64,000 bases of DNA from Cupriavidus gilardii (GCF_013314895.1 NZ_JABTYE010000011.1:1-64000); one strand, 5' to 3'. Positions 27,339 to 35,806 are shown, counted from the first letter of the stretch. Made by a program: numbers and translations. The notes: generated by a model not told the origin, from the sequence alone.

Positions 27339-27640
27339 GGCAGTTTCCGGAGGCGCATTTCAGCCTATCTTACGCACATACCTAACGTTAGAAAAGCCAT
27401 TTATGTGTTGCTTGGGAAAACCAAAGACGGATAAATCTAGTTATCTTGCGGAAACAATGGCTTCCAGCCACAGGGCGCGCTTGGCCGCGCGGCGGGGGCG
27501 GTCAACGTTCCAAAACCAAGGGGAAAAGGACCAGTCAGCAAGTGACTGATTTGACTAGGGTTTTAGGGTGGGCATCACCCTGGAACCCGCATGGCTGCTA
27601 CGGGTGGCTACCCCGGTAAATTGCGGCGAAATCAAGGGGA
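27339..27640. promoter_or_regulatory. Upstream region of the KfrA-like gene with palindrome CTAACGTTAG
   Basis: The perfect 10-bp palindrome at 27382-27391 lies 44 bp before the KfrA-like start and is a candidate autoregulatory site. The rest of this 300-base stretch shows no gene. Confidence 0.4.
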
Positions 27641-27643
27641 CCC

Positions 27644-27754
27644 CTGATCCAGACATTCGTCTATTCGCTGGCCTGGCCGCATATCCAGTGGGCGGCGATG
27701 CTGGTGGTGCGGCTGCGCCCGGGTGCGGGTAACTAGTCGCTGGACGAACTGTAG
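27644..27754 (+). pseudogene. DoxX-family membrane protein, 3' part
   Basis: LIQTFVYSLAWPHIQWAAML then VRLRPGAGN is the C-terminal helix of DoxX. An in-frame TAG (27734-27736) occurs where the family has a Leu-Ser-Leu-Asp end; SLDEL and a second stop follow. Continues the fragment at 24698-24874. Confidence 0.7.
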
Positions 27755-27822
27755 GGGGCGAGCACTAACCGTCTCGCGCGGCGGCTTGCGAACCATAGGT
27801 CGGCCCGCGGCCGGAAAAATGC

Positions 27823-27854
27823 TTGACCTTCCCTGCCGTGGGAACGTCCATATT
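27823..27854 (+). promoter_or_regulatory. CueR-type promoter
   Basis: TTGACC (27823-27828) followed by a spacer with the dyad ACCTTCCC-TGCCGT-GGGAACGT and a weak -10 (CATATT, 27849-27854, 20-bp spacer). It resembles the cueR-copF promoter. It faces the 58-residue ORF at 27937, with no pump gene present, so a copper gene may have been deleted. Confidence 0.65.
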
Positions 27855-27936
27855 AACCATGGGGGACAGAAGCCCCTGCGGCGTGGCAGGACCAAGTCGG
27901 CAGAGAGCATCGGATTTTCCGCCGGAGGTTAGTCAA

Positions 27937-28113
27937 ATGGGCGTTCCGGGGCGCACGTTGTATGAAGAGGTCTTTGCGGTGTTCGAAAGGGCATGCCAGG
28001 AAAGCGATTTCGAGCTGGCCGAGGACCTCCTGCTCGCCCTAGAAGCGATGGATCGCCGGCAGGAAGCTCATCGGCAACTCGACCGCGCCTACCTGCTGCT
28101 AGCCGATCTCTGA
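27937..28113 (+). CDS. Hypothetical 58-residue protein under a CueR-type promoter
   Basis: 58 residues, helical and acidic (TLYEEVFAVFERACQESD, LAEDLLLALEAMDRRQEA), with no signal peptide. The GGAGG site 8 bases before ATG fixes the start. No family recognised. It lies between the CueR-type promoter and a Tn3-family terminal repeat. Confidence 0.65.
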   Translation: MGVPGRTLYEEVFAVFERACQESDFELAEDLLLALEAMDRRQEAHRQLDRAYLLLADL

Positions 28114-28199
28114 GAACGGGAGTCCCCCGACTTTGGTTTCTACCTGCTTGCCATCGGCTGGCCAATGCCCCTGGGGACAGCAGTGGTCCTCTTCCATGC

Positions 28200-28237
28200 C
28201 TTAGCGTGCAATATTTTCCGTTTTCTGAAGTGACCCC
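28200..28237 (-). repeat. Tn3-family (Tn21-like) 38-bp terminal inverted repeat
   Basis: On the minus strand GGGGTCACTTCAGAAAACGG then AAAATATTGCACGCTAAG. It follows the Tn21-type terminal pattern and differs at one base from the copy at 57227-57264. The outer GGGG end is on the right, so the transposon body would lie to the left. No tnpA is present in the window. Confidence 0.85.
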
Positions 28238-28608
28238 TTCTTTACGGAGTCCCGCGTATACCAGTCGTTCTTCTCGACAACCGGCTCTTTGCGATAGTGC
28301 CGCATGACCCGAAGAAAGCACTCGAGAGGCTGTTCTTCTTTCGTAACCATCGGGCCTAACGTCGTCGGAGACAATTGCACGTTCCGGCTAATTCGAGAAA
28401 CATCGTCTATTTTGCAGAAAGCGGCCGCTAACCGATCGAGCGGGGGAGTATCCGAAGGTCTTGCGAGCGCCGAGGCAATTTCTTCCATGTGCGCCGGGCT
28501 GCAAGGAAACTCATGTCGATCGGACAGTGCGCTCACTTTGGCTTGCAGAGCCGGGTTCGTGCCCTCGTGAAGGTACGCAAACAGGTTGTAATCCAGGTAA
28601 ATTCTCAT
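28238..28608 (-). pseudogene. PIN-domain-like protein, cut by the Tn3-family repeat
   Basis: MRIYLDYNLFAYLHEG and later acidic residues suggest a PIN-type nuclease fold, though without a recognisable toxin-antitoxin partner. After about 123 codons the frame enters the terminal repeat (SLQKTENIAR) and stops. The C-terminal part is missing. Confidence 0.5.
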
Positions 28609-28715
28609 GCGATGGAGTTTGCGTATTGTTAAGCGCGCTCATACGTTTGGGAAATGCTGGCCGAACCTGAAGTTGGCGCATTCGCGCTGCACGTGGCTTG
28701 GGAGCAGTGGGAGTC

Positions 28716-29174
28716 TTACTTCTTCGACATTTGAAGGATTCTGAGCACGATGAGTGCGAAGGCAGTCGCGACGATGGCCGTCACCGCATGGCCCATGCCG
28801 GCGGCCACGCCGATCGCGGCAGCAATCCAGATGCTCGCGGCAGTTGTGAGCCCCCTGACGTGTGTCTCATTGTCCGGCTTCAGGATCGCCCCTGCACAAA
28901 GGAATCCGATGCCTGACGTGAGACCCTGAAGCACGCGGCTCATGTCGGCAAGCTGCACGCCCGCCTGGAGGGGAACCACGACAAAAACGCATGCCCCCAG
29001 CGCGACGAGCATGTGAGTGCGCACGCCTGCGGATTTTCCCGAGCTCTCCCGCTCGTACCCCAGCAAGCCCCCCAAAACGATAGAGACGGTCATTCGAACG
29101 ACGGCACGTACTGCCTCGGCAGCATTAGCGAGATCGGAGAATTCCGAGCTCAATGTGCGGATGATGTCGTTCAT
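28716..29174 (-). CDS. MgtC/SapB-family membrane protein
   Basis: 152 residues with four to five helices and the family motifs GGLLGYERE, AGVRTHMLVALGA, GIGFLCAGAI and VRGLTTAASIWIAAAIG. MgtC-like proteins affect Mg homeostasis and F-ATPase activity; the exact role here is unknown. Complete by length. A direct-repeat ATTAC box (29288) lies in the divergent region shared with the methyltransferase gene. Confidence 0.85.
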   Translation of the reverse strand: MNDIIRTLSSEFSDLANAAEAVRAVVRMTVSIVLGGLLGYERESSGKSAGVRTHMLVALGACVFVVVPLQAGVQLADMSRVLQGLTSGIGFLCAGAILKPDNETHVRGLTTAASIWIAAAIGVAAGMGHAVTAIVATAFALIVLRILQMSKK

Positions 29175-29287
29175 TGCGGAGCGTCTCTGGGTGTGTCCTG
29201 AAAATGGCCAAGACAGTCTATGTCGCAGAAGATGACTGTCAGATTGCCGAGCTATGACACAACCGGATTCGCTGGCCCGGGGGCAAG

Positions 29288-29303
29288 ATTAACAACGTAT
29301 TAC
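29288..29303 (+). promoter_or_regulatory. ATTAC direct-repeat box (putative CzcR-type site)
   Basis: ATTAA-CAACGT-ATTAC: two half-sites with an 11-bp period. The core is nearly identical to ATTAC-CAACGC-ATTAC upstream of czcP (47116-47131). It lies 121 bp before the methyltransferase start. Confidence 0.6.
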
Positions 29304-29423
29304 ATTTCGGCAATAAAGCCTGACAACGGAAGGGCAACCTTAGAATGCCGGCCATTAGTGCTCGTTTTCGCGCCAGTGTGTCCACTCGAAGTGCGCGACA
29401 TTCTCCTCCAGCCCCCGAACCGC

Positions 29424-30074
29424 ATGACCGATTCTTCAATCTCCCCGTCCCAACCCGCTGGTCTCTCGAGGGCGCTGGACAATTTCCTGACACGCCACCG
29501 CATCGGCGTTTGGCGTGTTGTCGTAACGTTTGTCCTGGCAAGTCTGGTCTTTGGCCATTCTCGCTGGGACGGTACCTGGGTGTCGCCGCTGCTGCTGACG
29601 CTGGGGATGTTGGGGGTGAGCCTGGCCACGGTCGGGCGGCTCTGGTGCGCGTTGTACATTTCCGGGCGCAAGAACAATACCTTGGTGACCTCGGGTCCAT
29701 ATTCACTGTGTCGCCATCCGCTCTATGTCTGCAACTTGCTAGGCATTATCGGACTAGGGGCGATGACCGAGTCGCTGGCGGTTACCGCAGTCCTGGCGCT
29801 CGCATTTGCGCTGATGTACCCGGCTGTCATCCGGACGGAAGACCGCTTTCTGGCTTCCGCCTTCCCGGAATTCGCCGAATACGCACGCCGTACACCAGCG
29901 TTCTTTCCCCGTCTGTCGCTGTATAGGGGGGAGTCGACATGGACGGTCCATGTGTCTTCCTTTCAACGCAATATTGCGGACTCGGTCTGGTTTCTCGGCC
30001 TGTCGGTGGTCGTGGAGTCGTTTGATTTGTTCCATGACGCCGGCGTCCTCCGGGCGGTCGTGACGCTTGCCTGA
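29424..30074 (+). CDS. Isoprenylcysteine carboxyl methyltransferase-family membrane protein
   Basis: 216 residues with five or so helices and the ICMT/PEMT signature SGPYSLCRHPLYVCNLLG followed by RTEDRFLASAFPEFAEYARRTPAF. Such SAM-dependent membrane enzymes are frequent in czc-type islands (CzcN belongs here) though their substrate is unknown. ATG at 29424 was chosen because upstream in-frame sequence is not family-like. Could be a CzcN homologue; it does not lie directly beside czcI because the transposon intervenes. Confidence 0.78.
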   Translation: MTDSSISPSQPAGLSRALDNFLTRHRIGVWRVVVTFVLASLVFGHSRWDGTWVSPLLLTLGMLGVSLATVGRLWCALYISGRKNNTLVTSGPYSLCRHPLYVCNLLGIIGLGAMTESLAVTAVLALAFALMYPAVIRTEDRFLASAFPEFAEYARRTPAFFPRLSLYRGESTWTVHVSSFQRNIADSVWFLGLSVVVESFDLFHDAGVLRAVVTLA

Positions 30075-30257
30075 TGCGGGCAACTCCGCATACTGTGCGT
30101 GAGCACGGAGTTTGATGGATGGGCGTGCTCGGTAAATGATGGACTTGGAGCGCGAGAGCGAGGCGGAGTCCATCGCAGATCTTGAACGCGAGCAGTCAGT
30201 GGTGATGGGCGTGATGCTGGTGCTGGGGGGCTATTTGCCTGCGCGGGTGCGCAAGCG

Positions 30258-30284
30258 AACAAGGAGCCGCGAAGGCTCCTTGTT
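30258..30284. terminator. Strong hairpin, possible bidirectional terminator
   Basis: AACAAGGAGCC / GGCTCCTTGTT, an 11-bp perfect stem with a 5-base loop. It lies between the methyltransferase gene and the end of the leftward transposon genes. Confidence 0.65.
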
Positions 30285-30291
30285 GTCTGGG

Positions 30292-30468
30292 TCAGAACGG
30301 TTCGTCCGCGCCTTTCCTGTCCGGTGGCTCCCCGCAGGTTTTTAGATCTTCGCGCAGCAGATCGAACAGCGCCAACTGGTAGTGCGCACAGATTCGCTCG
30401 CGCAGGTCGTCAAGCAGTTCCACCACCGCCAGGGCTTGTTCTGGCGTCCAATCGGCATTGATGAGCAA
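30292..30468 (-). CDS. Small transposon protein, unknown function
   Basis: 58 residues from TTG at 30468 (an in-frame stop lies upstream and no ATG is available). Helical: DWTPEQALAVVELLDDLRER then HYQLALFDLLRE. Last gene of the transposon block. Confidence 0.45.
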   Translation of the reverse strand: MLINADWTPEQALAVVELLDDLRERICAHYQLALFDLLREDLKTCGEPPDRKGADEPF

Positions 30469-30507
30469 GGACAGGCCCTGGTGTTAGGCCGGAGGACTGG
30501 CGCCAGA

Positions 30508-30753
30508 TCATGCGTTTCTCCCAGTGTTTTTCCGTTTGGTGCGCGTGGTGATGGACATGCTTGCGCCGGTGTTATCGGGGTTCTGTCTCCCGGTGCGTCG
30601 CAGTCGTGCCAGGGCATGGCGACGATTCTGTTCGTGGTAGTGCGACTCGAGCAGCGTCACCAGTTCGTGCAGGTAGTCGAGGATCGACGCGGCGTCCTCA
30701 TCGGTCAGCTCCGGCAAGATGGGGCCGAGCAAGGGTAGGAAGGCTTCGGTCAT
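30508..30753 (-). CDS. Small transposon accessory protein
   Basis: 81 residues from ATG at 30753: LTDEDAASILDYLHELVTLL and a very basic C-terminus (TRTKRKNTGR). It begins 7 bases after the ATPase stop. Could be a DNA-binding accessory factor; no family recognised. Confidence 0.5.
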   Translation of the reverse strand: MTEAFLPLLGPILPELTDEDAASILDYLHELVTLLESHYHEQNRRHALARLRRTGRQNPDNTGASMSITTRTKRKNTGRNA

Positions 30754-30760
30754 GGGTATC

Positions 30761-31594
30761 TCAGCGCTTGGCGCGCCGATTCTGGGTTGCGGTATAGGTT
30801 TCAAGGTAGAGCTTCTCGTCGATCTGGGGCAGTTCGCGCTGGGCGGCCTGGGCCAGCAGTTCGCCGGACAGGTTCATCAGGATGCGAGGGTTGCCGGCGG
30901 CGTGCTCGCACAGGGTCTGGCGCAGCGCCTCGGTCATCAGGCTGGCGTTGCCGGCGGCCGCCAGCAGGTGGTTCAGGCAAGCCAGCAACTCGTCCACGGT
31001 GGCGGCCTCGATGGCCAGGCGGCAGCGGATGCGGCTGCCCAGGGGGATGAGGTCCTCGCGCGAGAACTTCTCGGGCAGGCGGGCATCGCCAGCCAGCACC
31101 ACGCACAGCAGCGCCTGGGAGTCGAAGCGGGCCGAGGCCAGCAACCGCAGTTCGGACAGCACTGGCGAACTCATCTCCTGCGCCTCATCGATCAGCAGCA
31201 CGCAGCGCCGGCGGCTCGCTTCGAGATGGGCCAGCCAGCGTTCACGCAAGGCCTTGAAGCCGCCCCATCGGTTGTGCGTCTTGATGGGTACGGCGAACAC
31301 GTCGCTCAGCTCGCGGTAGAAGTCCGCCAGGCTGCTCTGCGGATGGGTGATGGCACCGACCATCAGATCGGGCAAGCGGGTCAGGCGCTGATGGAGCACG
31401 CGCAAGGCCACGCTCTTGCCACTGCCCGGGTCGCCATGCACCATCGCGAAGCCGCCCTCGCGGGCCATGCCGTTCTCGATGCGCCAGCAGAAGTGGTCCA
31501 GCTTGGAACTGACGAACACCGCCTCGACGGGGATGTCCTGGGCAAAGGGGTTGAACTTCAGGCCGTACAGGGCCAGCAGGTTGGATGGCATCAT
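30761..31594 (-). CDS. AAA+ ATPase of the transposon (TniB/ExeA-like)
   Basis: 277 residues: Walker A GDPGSGKS, Walker B VLLIDEAQEM, and the GspA/ExeA layout (LKFNPFAQDI at the N-terminus). It probably regulates target choice and activates the adjacent transposase, as TniB or MuB do. ATG at 31594 overlaps the transposase stop. The match to secretion ATPases is a shared fold and does not indicate secretion. Confidence 0.85.
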   Translation of the reverse strand: MMPSNLLALYGLKFNPFAQDIPVEAVFVSSKLDHFCWRIENGMAREGGFAMVHGDPGSGKSVALRVLHQRLTRLPDLMVGAITHPQSSLADFYRELSDVFAVPIKTHNRWGGFKALRERWLAHLEASRRRCVLLIDEAQEMSSPVLSELRLLASARFDSQALLCVVLAGDARLPEKFSREDLIPLGSRIRCRLAIEAATVDELLACLNHLLAAAGNASLMTEALRQTLCEHAAGNPRILMNLSGELLAQAAQRELPQIDEKLYLETYTATQNRRAKR

Positions 31595-33021
31595 GCTTGG
31601 GGTGAGGGATTCGTAGGCAGATAGGCGGGAGGCAGACCGGTGGCGGCATGCTCGGCAAGCAACTGACGCAGCAGCGGTGCGGGACCGTCCTGCGCAGACT
31701 CGTGGCGGGTCTCGGCGGCTATCCGGCCGCGCTGCCCATCGGCATTAGCGGACTTGTCCAACGGGAACACTGCAGCCAGGAAGGCGCCGGTGCGCTCGTC
31801 GACCAGCTCCACCTGGGAGAGGTCCCAGCGTGCGTAACGCACGCAAACTTTCTCCAGATGGCGGTAAGCGCTTGGGATGACGAAGCGTCTGCCATCAAGG
31901 CTGAAGGTACCGTCCGCACGGCGCTGGCGGCGAAGCAGACGGATGCAGAAGGCGCGTCGCAGCACGGTGGCTTCGGGGCATGGCCGCGCCACATCGGCGC
32001 AGGACAGGTAGCGCTGCAGCGGCGTGGCTTCGAGTTCGGTGTTCGGTTTGCGGTGATACTCCTGCTCCGCCCAGGCTTGGGTGACGAGGTTAAGCCGATC
32101 GAGCGTCAAGTGCGCCTCGCCCTCAAGCATGGCCATCAGTCTGGATTCGATCTGCGCCCAGAAGCGTTCTTGCTTCCCGTTCTGGTATGGCGAGTAAGGC
32201 AAGGTAGTCTGGTGCAGGATGCCCAGGCTGGCCAGGCCCTCGACGAACTCGTCGGCCATCATGGCCGAACCGTTGTCGGTCATGATGGCCCGAGGCAGGC
32301 CACGCTTCATGCAGGCCTGCGAGACGCCGTGCACCAGCGATGCGGTCGTCTCGTCTAGGAACCACTGGAGGTGACAGACCAGCCGGGAGTGGTCGTCCAT
32401 CACGCACAGCAGCAGCGGCTTGTGCCATTGCCCGTCGGGCGTGATGACCTTGCGCGAGCCATGATGGAAGTCCAGGTGCCAGAGTGCGGCACCGTGATCG
32501 ACTTCGTAGCTGCGCACCTCGCGGGTATCGCGCCGAACGGCCGCGGCGATGGCGCCCTCCGTGCTGGATCGCGGGGTCGGTTTGCGCACCAAACCGTGCG
32601 CCTTCAGATACCGGCACACCGTAGTATAGGAAGGCAACGTGTCCGGCCCGCCCCGAGTGGCGGCTTGCAGGTTGTCGTAGTGCAACTGCATGGTCCAGCC
32701 GGGATGTTGCCGGTACTGCGCCACCAACGCATCGATGATGGCCGGGCTCAGACTGACGAAGTGGCCGCAGTCATCGCGCAGGCGATTCTTGAGTTGGTCG
32801 ACCGGATCCTGAACGTGGCGGCTGCGGTAGAACCAGCGCTCGATAGTGGAAACGCCGAACTGAACATCGGCGCCGGTGATGGGGTGCCGCCAGATCTTGG
32901 CGGCGAGTACCTGCAGGGCTTGCTGCAGCTCACCCTTGCCCGGCGGCGAGGCCAGCAATGGACCGATGACCGAGAAGCGCAGGCGCGCCCATCGGTTGCG
33001 GTGATCGATGGAAAGTGACAT
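31591..33021 (-). CDS. DDE transposase (TniA/Mu-like integrase core)
   Basis: 476 residues: N-terminal DNA-binding helices (~1-140), an rve catalytic core with LWHLDFHHG (Asp), IMTDNGSAM (Asp) and YQNGKQERFW (Glu), then a Mu-type C-terminal barrel (SLDGRRFVIPSAYRHLEKV). Catalyses strand transfer for the element. The next gene, the ATPase, overlaps by 4 bases. Confidence 0.87.
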   Translation of the reverse strand: MSLSIDHRNRWARLRFSVIGPLLASPPGKGELQQALQVLAAKIWRHPITGADVQFGVSTIERWFYRSRHVQDPVDQLKNRLRDDCGHFVSLSPAIIDALVAQYRQHPGWTMQLHYDNLQAATRGGPDTLPSYTTVCRYLKAHGLVRKPTPRSSTEGAIAAAVRRDTREVRSYEVDHGAALWHLDFHHGSRKVITPDGQWHKPLLLCVMDDHSRLVCHLQWFLDETTASLVHGVSQACMKRGLPRAIMTDNGSAMMADEFVEGLASLGILHQTTLPYSPYQNGKQERFWAQIESRLMAMLEGEAHLTLDRLNLVTQAWAEQEYHRKPNTELEATPLQRYLSCADVARPCPEATVLRRAFCIRLLRRQRRADGTFSLDGRRFVIPSAYRHLEKVCVRYARWDLSQVELVDERTGAFLAAVFPLDKSANADGQRGRIAAETRHESAQDGPAPLLRQLLAEHAATGLPPAYLPTNPSPQA

Positions 33022-33135
33022 GGCTCTCCCAATGGAGTGTGAAGAGGGAGACAGGCTACGAGCGGATCATGTGCGCCGCCATCGACAAGTTCTGCGGAAT
33101 TCCTCCCGGTCCCGGACACCCCTCAGCCAGCGCGC

Positions 33136-33636
33136 TTAGCGCGGCGGCAGCAACAGGCGCAATACCTTGATCAAGCGGTCGGCATCGGTCTCGGCCTGAA
33201 CCGACGCCAGCATGCGTTCCGGATAGGAGGCAGTCTGCGCGGCGGGCGGCAGCAGACCGCTGATCCAGCGTCCCGCGGGCGTGGTTGGGAAGGTCTCGCT
33301 CCACCAGAGGCGCCAGCGCTTGAGCGTGGCCCAACTGACTGGTGGCAGCAGATCACCATTGGTGGCGCCGTACCCGCGCAGCACCACGATGATCGACATG
33401 TAGACGCGCCGCCCCAGGAAGCGCACTGAATCAGGCGTCGTACGCTTGCGGCATTCGGCACAGCAAAGGCTCAGGCGTGTGCTGCAGTCCATGTGCGCCT
33501 GCGGCGGGCAGCCCCTTGGCTTACGCGGGTAGTCGGCGCGGTGCAACCGCTGGCCGCAATGGCGACAGCCACTCTCCTGCGCTGACTGCATCAGGTCTTC
33601 ATCGATTCTGCGCAACAGCGCAAAGAATGCTGGCAT
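33136..33636 (-). CDS. Zinc-ribbon protein of the transposon
   Basis: 166 residues with CRHCG and CCAEC zinc-ribbon cysteine pairs (~24-72), then a basic helical region (VSWATLKRWRLWWSETF). Resembles the Cys-rich N-terminal proteins found next to transposases, probably DNA binding. The start is uncertain: ATG at 33636 was chosen over 33768 because upstream residues look non-coding. Confidence 0.6.
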   Translation of the reverse strand: MPAFFALLRRIDEDLMQSAQESGCRHCGQRLHRADYPRKPRGCPPQAHMDCSTRLSLCCAECRKRTTPDSVRFLGRRVYMSIIVVLRGYGATNGDLLPPVSWATLKRWRLWWSETFPTTPAGRWISGLLPPAAQTASYPERMLASVQAETDADRLIKVLRLLLPPR

Positions 33637-33727
33637 TTGCAGCAACGCGTCGCACACTGTGGATGTCCCTTCATTGTTGGCACAATAAAGGCGACATCTT
33701 CCCTCAAGGACGTGTGTGCACGATGCC

Positions 33728-33754
33728 TGAGGGAAGCTCCCCCAGCTTCCCTCA
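33728..33754. repeat. Inverted repeat near the right transposon end
   Basis: TGAGGGAAGCT-CCCCC-AGCTTCCCTCA, an 11-bp perfect stem; a CTTCCCTCA half-copy also occurs at ~33700. Immediately to the right CGTTCTTGAT and ATCAAGAACG form a second inverted pair (33755-33794). These may be transposase-binding end repeats. Confidence 0.5.
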
Positions 33755-33824
33755 TCGTTCTTGATCAAATACCCCCTGATTCGCCATCAAGAACGCTGCT
33801 TATGCACAGCATACACGTACAGCC

Positions 33825-34004
33825 ATGCACTACGCTCACGTCTCCGATTCTGTTGTCGAGAGCATGCTCGTGATGCTGGTCGGCCTGATCGTCCTGTATG
33901 TGGGGTTCGCTGTCTATTTGCGGTGGAAGCATGGGCCCGCCCCCAAGCGTAAGACTGATGAGGGGCGAAAGCGGCACCCCAAAACGAGCAGGCGAAAGCG
34001 ATAA
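33825..34004 (+). CDS. Small membrane protein upstream of czcI
   Basis: 59 residues: one helix (about 14-34, LVMLVGLIVLYVGFAVYL) and a strongly basic tail (KRKTDEGRKRHPKTSRRKR). The frame is clean and intact to the stop. It lies between the transposon and czcI. No known family; could be a small inner-membrane modulator. Its end abuts a putative CzcR-type box. Confidence 0.5.
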   Translation: MHYAHVSDSVVESMLVMLVGLIVLYVGFAVYLRWKHGPAPKRKTDEGRKRHPKTSRRKR

Positions 34005-34006
34005 TC

Positions 34007-34022
34007 GTAATCTGCTCTTAAT
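34007..34022 (-). promoter_or_regulatory. ATTAC direct-repeat box upstream of czcI
   Basis: Minus strand ATTAA-GAGCAG-ATTAC with an 11-bp period, 88 bp before the czcI start. Candidate response-regulator (CzcR) site for the czc operon. Confidence 0.5.
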
Positions 34023-34109
34023 GCTGGTGATCGAGGATTCATGTAAACTTCGGCGACGGCCCAGCCGTTAGTACTTCAACCCCAAGCCCCCCGCACAGTC
34101 TCCCAAGGA

Positions 34110-34457
34110 ATGCGACGTTTCGTTCTGATCTTCGTGCTGCTCATTTTGCCGTTCCAGTTTTCCTGGGCGGCAGCGGCACGCTATTGTCAGCACGAGAAAG
34201 CCACGGCCACTTGGCACCTTGGGCACCACGAGCATCGTCATCAGCAGCCGGAAGGTAAAACGGATGCCGAGAAAAAGCCATTCGTGGATACAGACTGCGG
34301 GGTATGCCATCTGGTCTCCCTCCCGTTCGTCTATGGACAGACGCAGGACGTGTTGATAGCGAATCGGGTAGAAGTGACCGATACTCAACATGCGTCCGAG
34401 TTCTCGTCTCTGAATGCCAGGGCTCCCGACCGTCCTCAGTGGCAGCGTCTCGCTTGA
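34110..34457 (+). CDS. czcI: CzcI, exported regulator-like protein of the czc operon
   Basis: 115 residues with a signal peptide (1-20, FQFSWAAA), a His-rich stretch (GHHEHRHQQPEG) and CGVCHL. It matches what I know of CzcI in length, leader and His/Cys placement. CzcI is thought to damp czc expression; its mechanism is unclear. It opens the rightward czcICBA run. Confidence 0.88.
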   Translation: MRRFVLIFVLLILPFQFSWAAAARYCQHEKATATWHLGHHEHRHQQPEGKTDAEKKPFVDTDCGVCHLVSLPFVYGQTQDVLIANRVEVTDTQHASEFSSLNARAPDRPQWQRLA

Positions 34458-34532
34458 TCGGCGAGACGACGACTCTTTTTCTCCTTTCGTCTCTCGCCGA
34501 ATTCTCCTGGTCACATACCTTGGTGCAATTCG

Positions 34533-35789
34533 ATGCGAAGACTATTTCTGCCGCTCGGGCTGGCGGTAGCATTTCTCAGCCCAAACTTTGCCGTAGCGCA
34601 ATCTGACACCGGCACGTCCATGGTGCCCGTCTTCCCAAGGGAAGCGGCGGGACCGTTGACCCTCGAGGCCGCGTTGTCGCTGGCGGCAGGAAGCAATTTC
34701 AACCTGTCCGCCGCCGCCAAGGAACTCGATTCCACAGAAGGTGGGATCATGCAGGCCCGGGTTATTCCGAACCCGGAACTCCAGACGCTGGTCGAGGACA
34801 CGCGGAAATCCACCCGTACATCCACCGCCCAGATGAATATCCCCATCGAACTGGGCGGCAAGCGCTCGGCTCGTATCAATGCCGCGGAAAGGACGCGCGA
34901 ACTGGCGCAGGCAACGCTGGCTGGCGTTCGCGGTGACATTCGGGCGCAGGTAATCGAGAGCTTTTTTTCCGTCTTGATCGCACAGGAACGCGTCAAGCTG
35001 GCAACTGGCTCCGCGGATATCGCTGCGAGGGGCGCGCAAGCCGCTTCACGCCGCGTCGCGGCCGGCAAGATCTCCCCGGTTGACGAAACTAAGGCACGTG
35101 TCGAACAGGCCAACGCCGAACTTGAATTGGCCGAAGCAACGGCGAGCCTGCAGTCCGCCCGTCAGGCGTTGACGGCGTTGTGGGGCAATGCATCGCCGCA
35201 GTTTACCGAAGCACAGGGCAATCTGGACGCGCTGCCATCCAGGCCGGCGCCTGAACTCCTTCTGAAGGAGCTGGAAAACTCACCGCTGGTGGCCGCAAGC
35301 CGCGCTGAACTTGACCGCCGCCAGGCATTGGTGGGCGTTGAGCGCAGCCGCCAGTATCCGGATCTGACAGTCAGTCTGGGTGCCAAGCGAGATACAGAAG
35401 CCAACCGCAACATGGCGGTGATCGGTGTGGCGATCCCGTTGCCGATTTTTGACCGGAATCAGGGCAACTTGTATTCGGCCATTCGCCAGGCGGACAAGGC
35501 CCAGGATGAATATCTGGCCAATCGCATCAGCCTGACCCGAAATCTCCTGATGGCATCGAACCAGCTGTCGGTATCGCGCGCCTCGGCACAAACGCTGAAG
35601 CAGACCGTCTTGCCAGGCGCCGAGCAAGCCTTCAACGCGGCGACCATTGGCTTCGAGGCCGGCAAGTTCAATTATCTGGACGTCCTGGATGCCCAGCGCA
35701 CGCTGTTCCAGGCACGCATCCGCTATCTCGGCGTGCTTGGACAAACCTATCAGGCGGCGACCACGATCGATCGCATTCTGGGACGTTAA
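34533..35789 (+). CDS. czcC: CzcC, outer-membrane factor of Co/Zn/Cd efflux
   Basis: 418 residues, TolC family. Signal peptide (1-22), then two helical-hairpin repeats (LTLEAALSLAAGSNFNL; late YLDVLDAQRTLFQAR). Provides the outer-membrane channel for CzcBA. Length and motifs fit CzcC. ATG at 34533, 75 bp after czcI; 17 bp before czcB. Confidence 0.94.
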   Translation: MRRLFLPLGLAVAFLSPNFAVAQSDTGTSMVPVFPREAAGPLTLEAALSLAAGSNFNLSAAAKELDSTEGGIMQARVIPNPELQTLVEDTRKSTRTSTAQMNIPIELGGKRSARINAAERTRELAQATLAGVRGDIRAQVIESFFSVLIAQERVKLATGSADIAARGAQAASRRVAAGKISPVDETKARVEQANAELELAEATASLQSARQALTALWGNASPQFTEAQGNLDALPSRPAPELLLKELENSPLVAASRAELDRRQALVGVERSRQYPDLTVSLGAKRDTEANRNMAVIGVAIPLPIFDRNQGNLYSAIRQADKAQDEYLANRISLTRNLLMASNQLSVSRASAQTLKQTVLPGAEQAFNAATIGFEAGKFNYLDVLDAQRTLFQARIRYLGVLGQTYQAATTIDRILGR

Positions 35790-35806
35790 GACGGGATTCA
35801 TAAAAC

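Larger units (their letters stand above)
24875..27640 (-). mobile_element. Tyrosine recombinase / KfrA-like two-gene insertion in doxX
   Basis: A 2.77-kb segment with two overlapping leftward genes (recombinase and coiled-coil DNA-binding protein) lies exactly between two halves of one doxX gene. Only about five doxX codons (the expected PLLGM) appear lost. No clear inverted or direct repeats were found at the ends. Boundaries are approximate to within about 15 bp. Confidence 0.7.
30286..33800 (-). mobile_element. DDE-transposase/ATPase transposon (Tn6049-like)
   Basis: A five-gene leftward block: zinc-ribbon protein, DDE transposase, AAA ATPase and two small proteins. The transposase-plus-ATPase logic matches Tn5053/Tn7-type systems, and the gene set resembles Tn6049 as I remember it from C. 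metallidurans. The exact ends and target duplication could not be identified; coordinates are approximate. Confidence 0.65.

Noticed and set aside
30075-33830. Terminal inverted repeats of the DDE transposon
   Set aside because: Short matches (TTGATGG) were seen at both sides but are too weak to call the ends.
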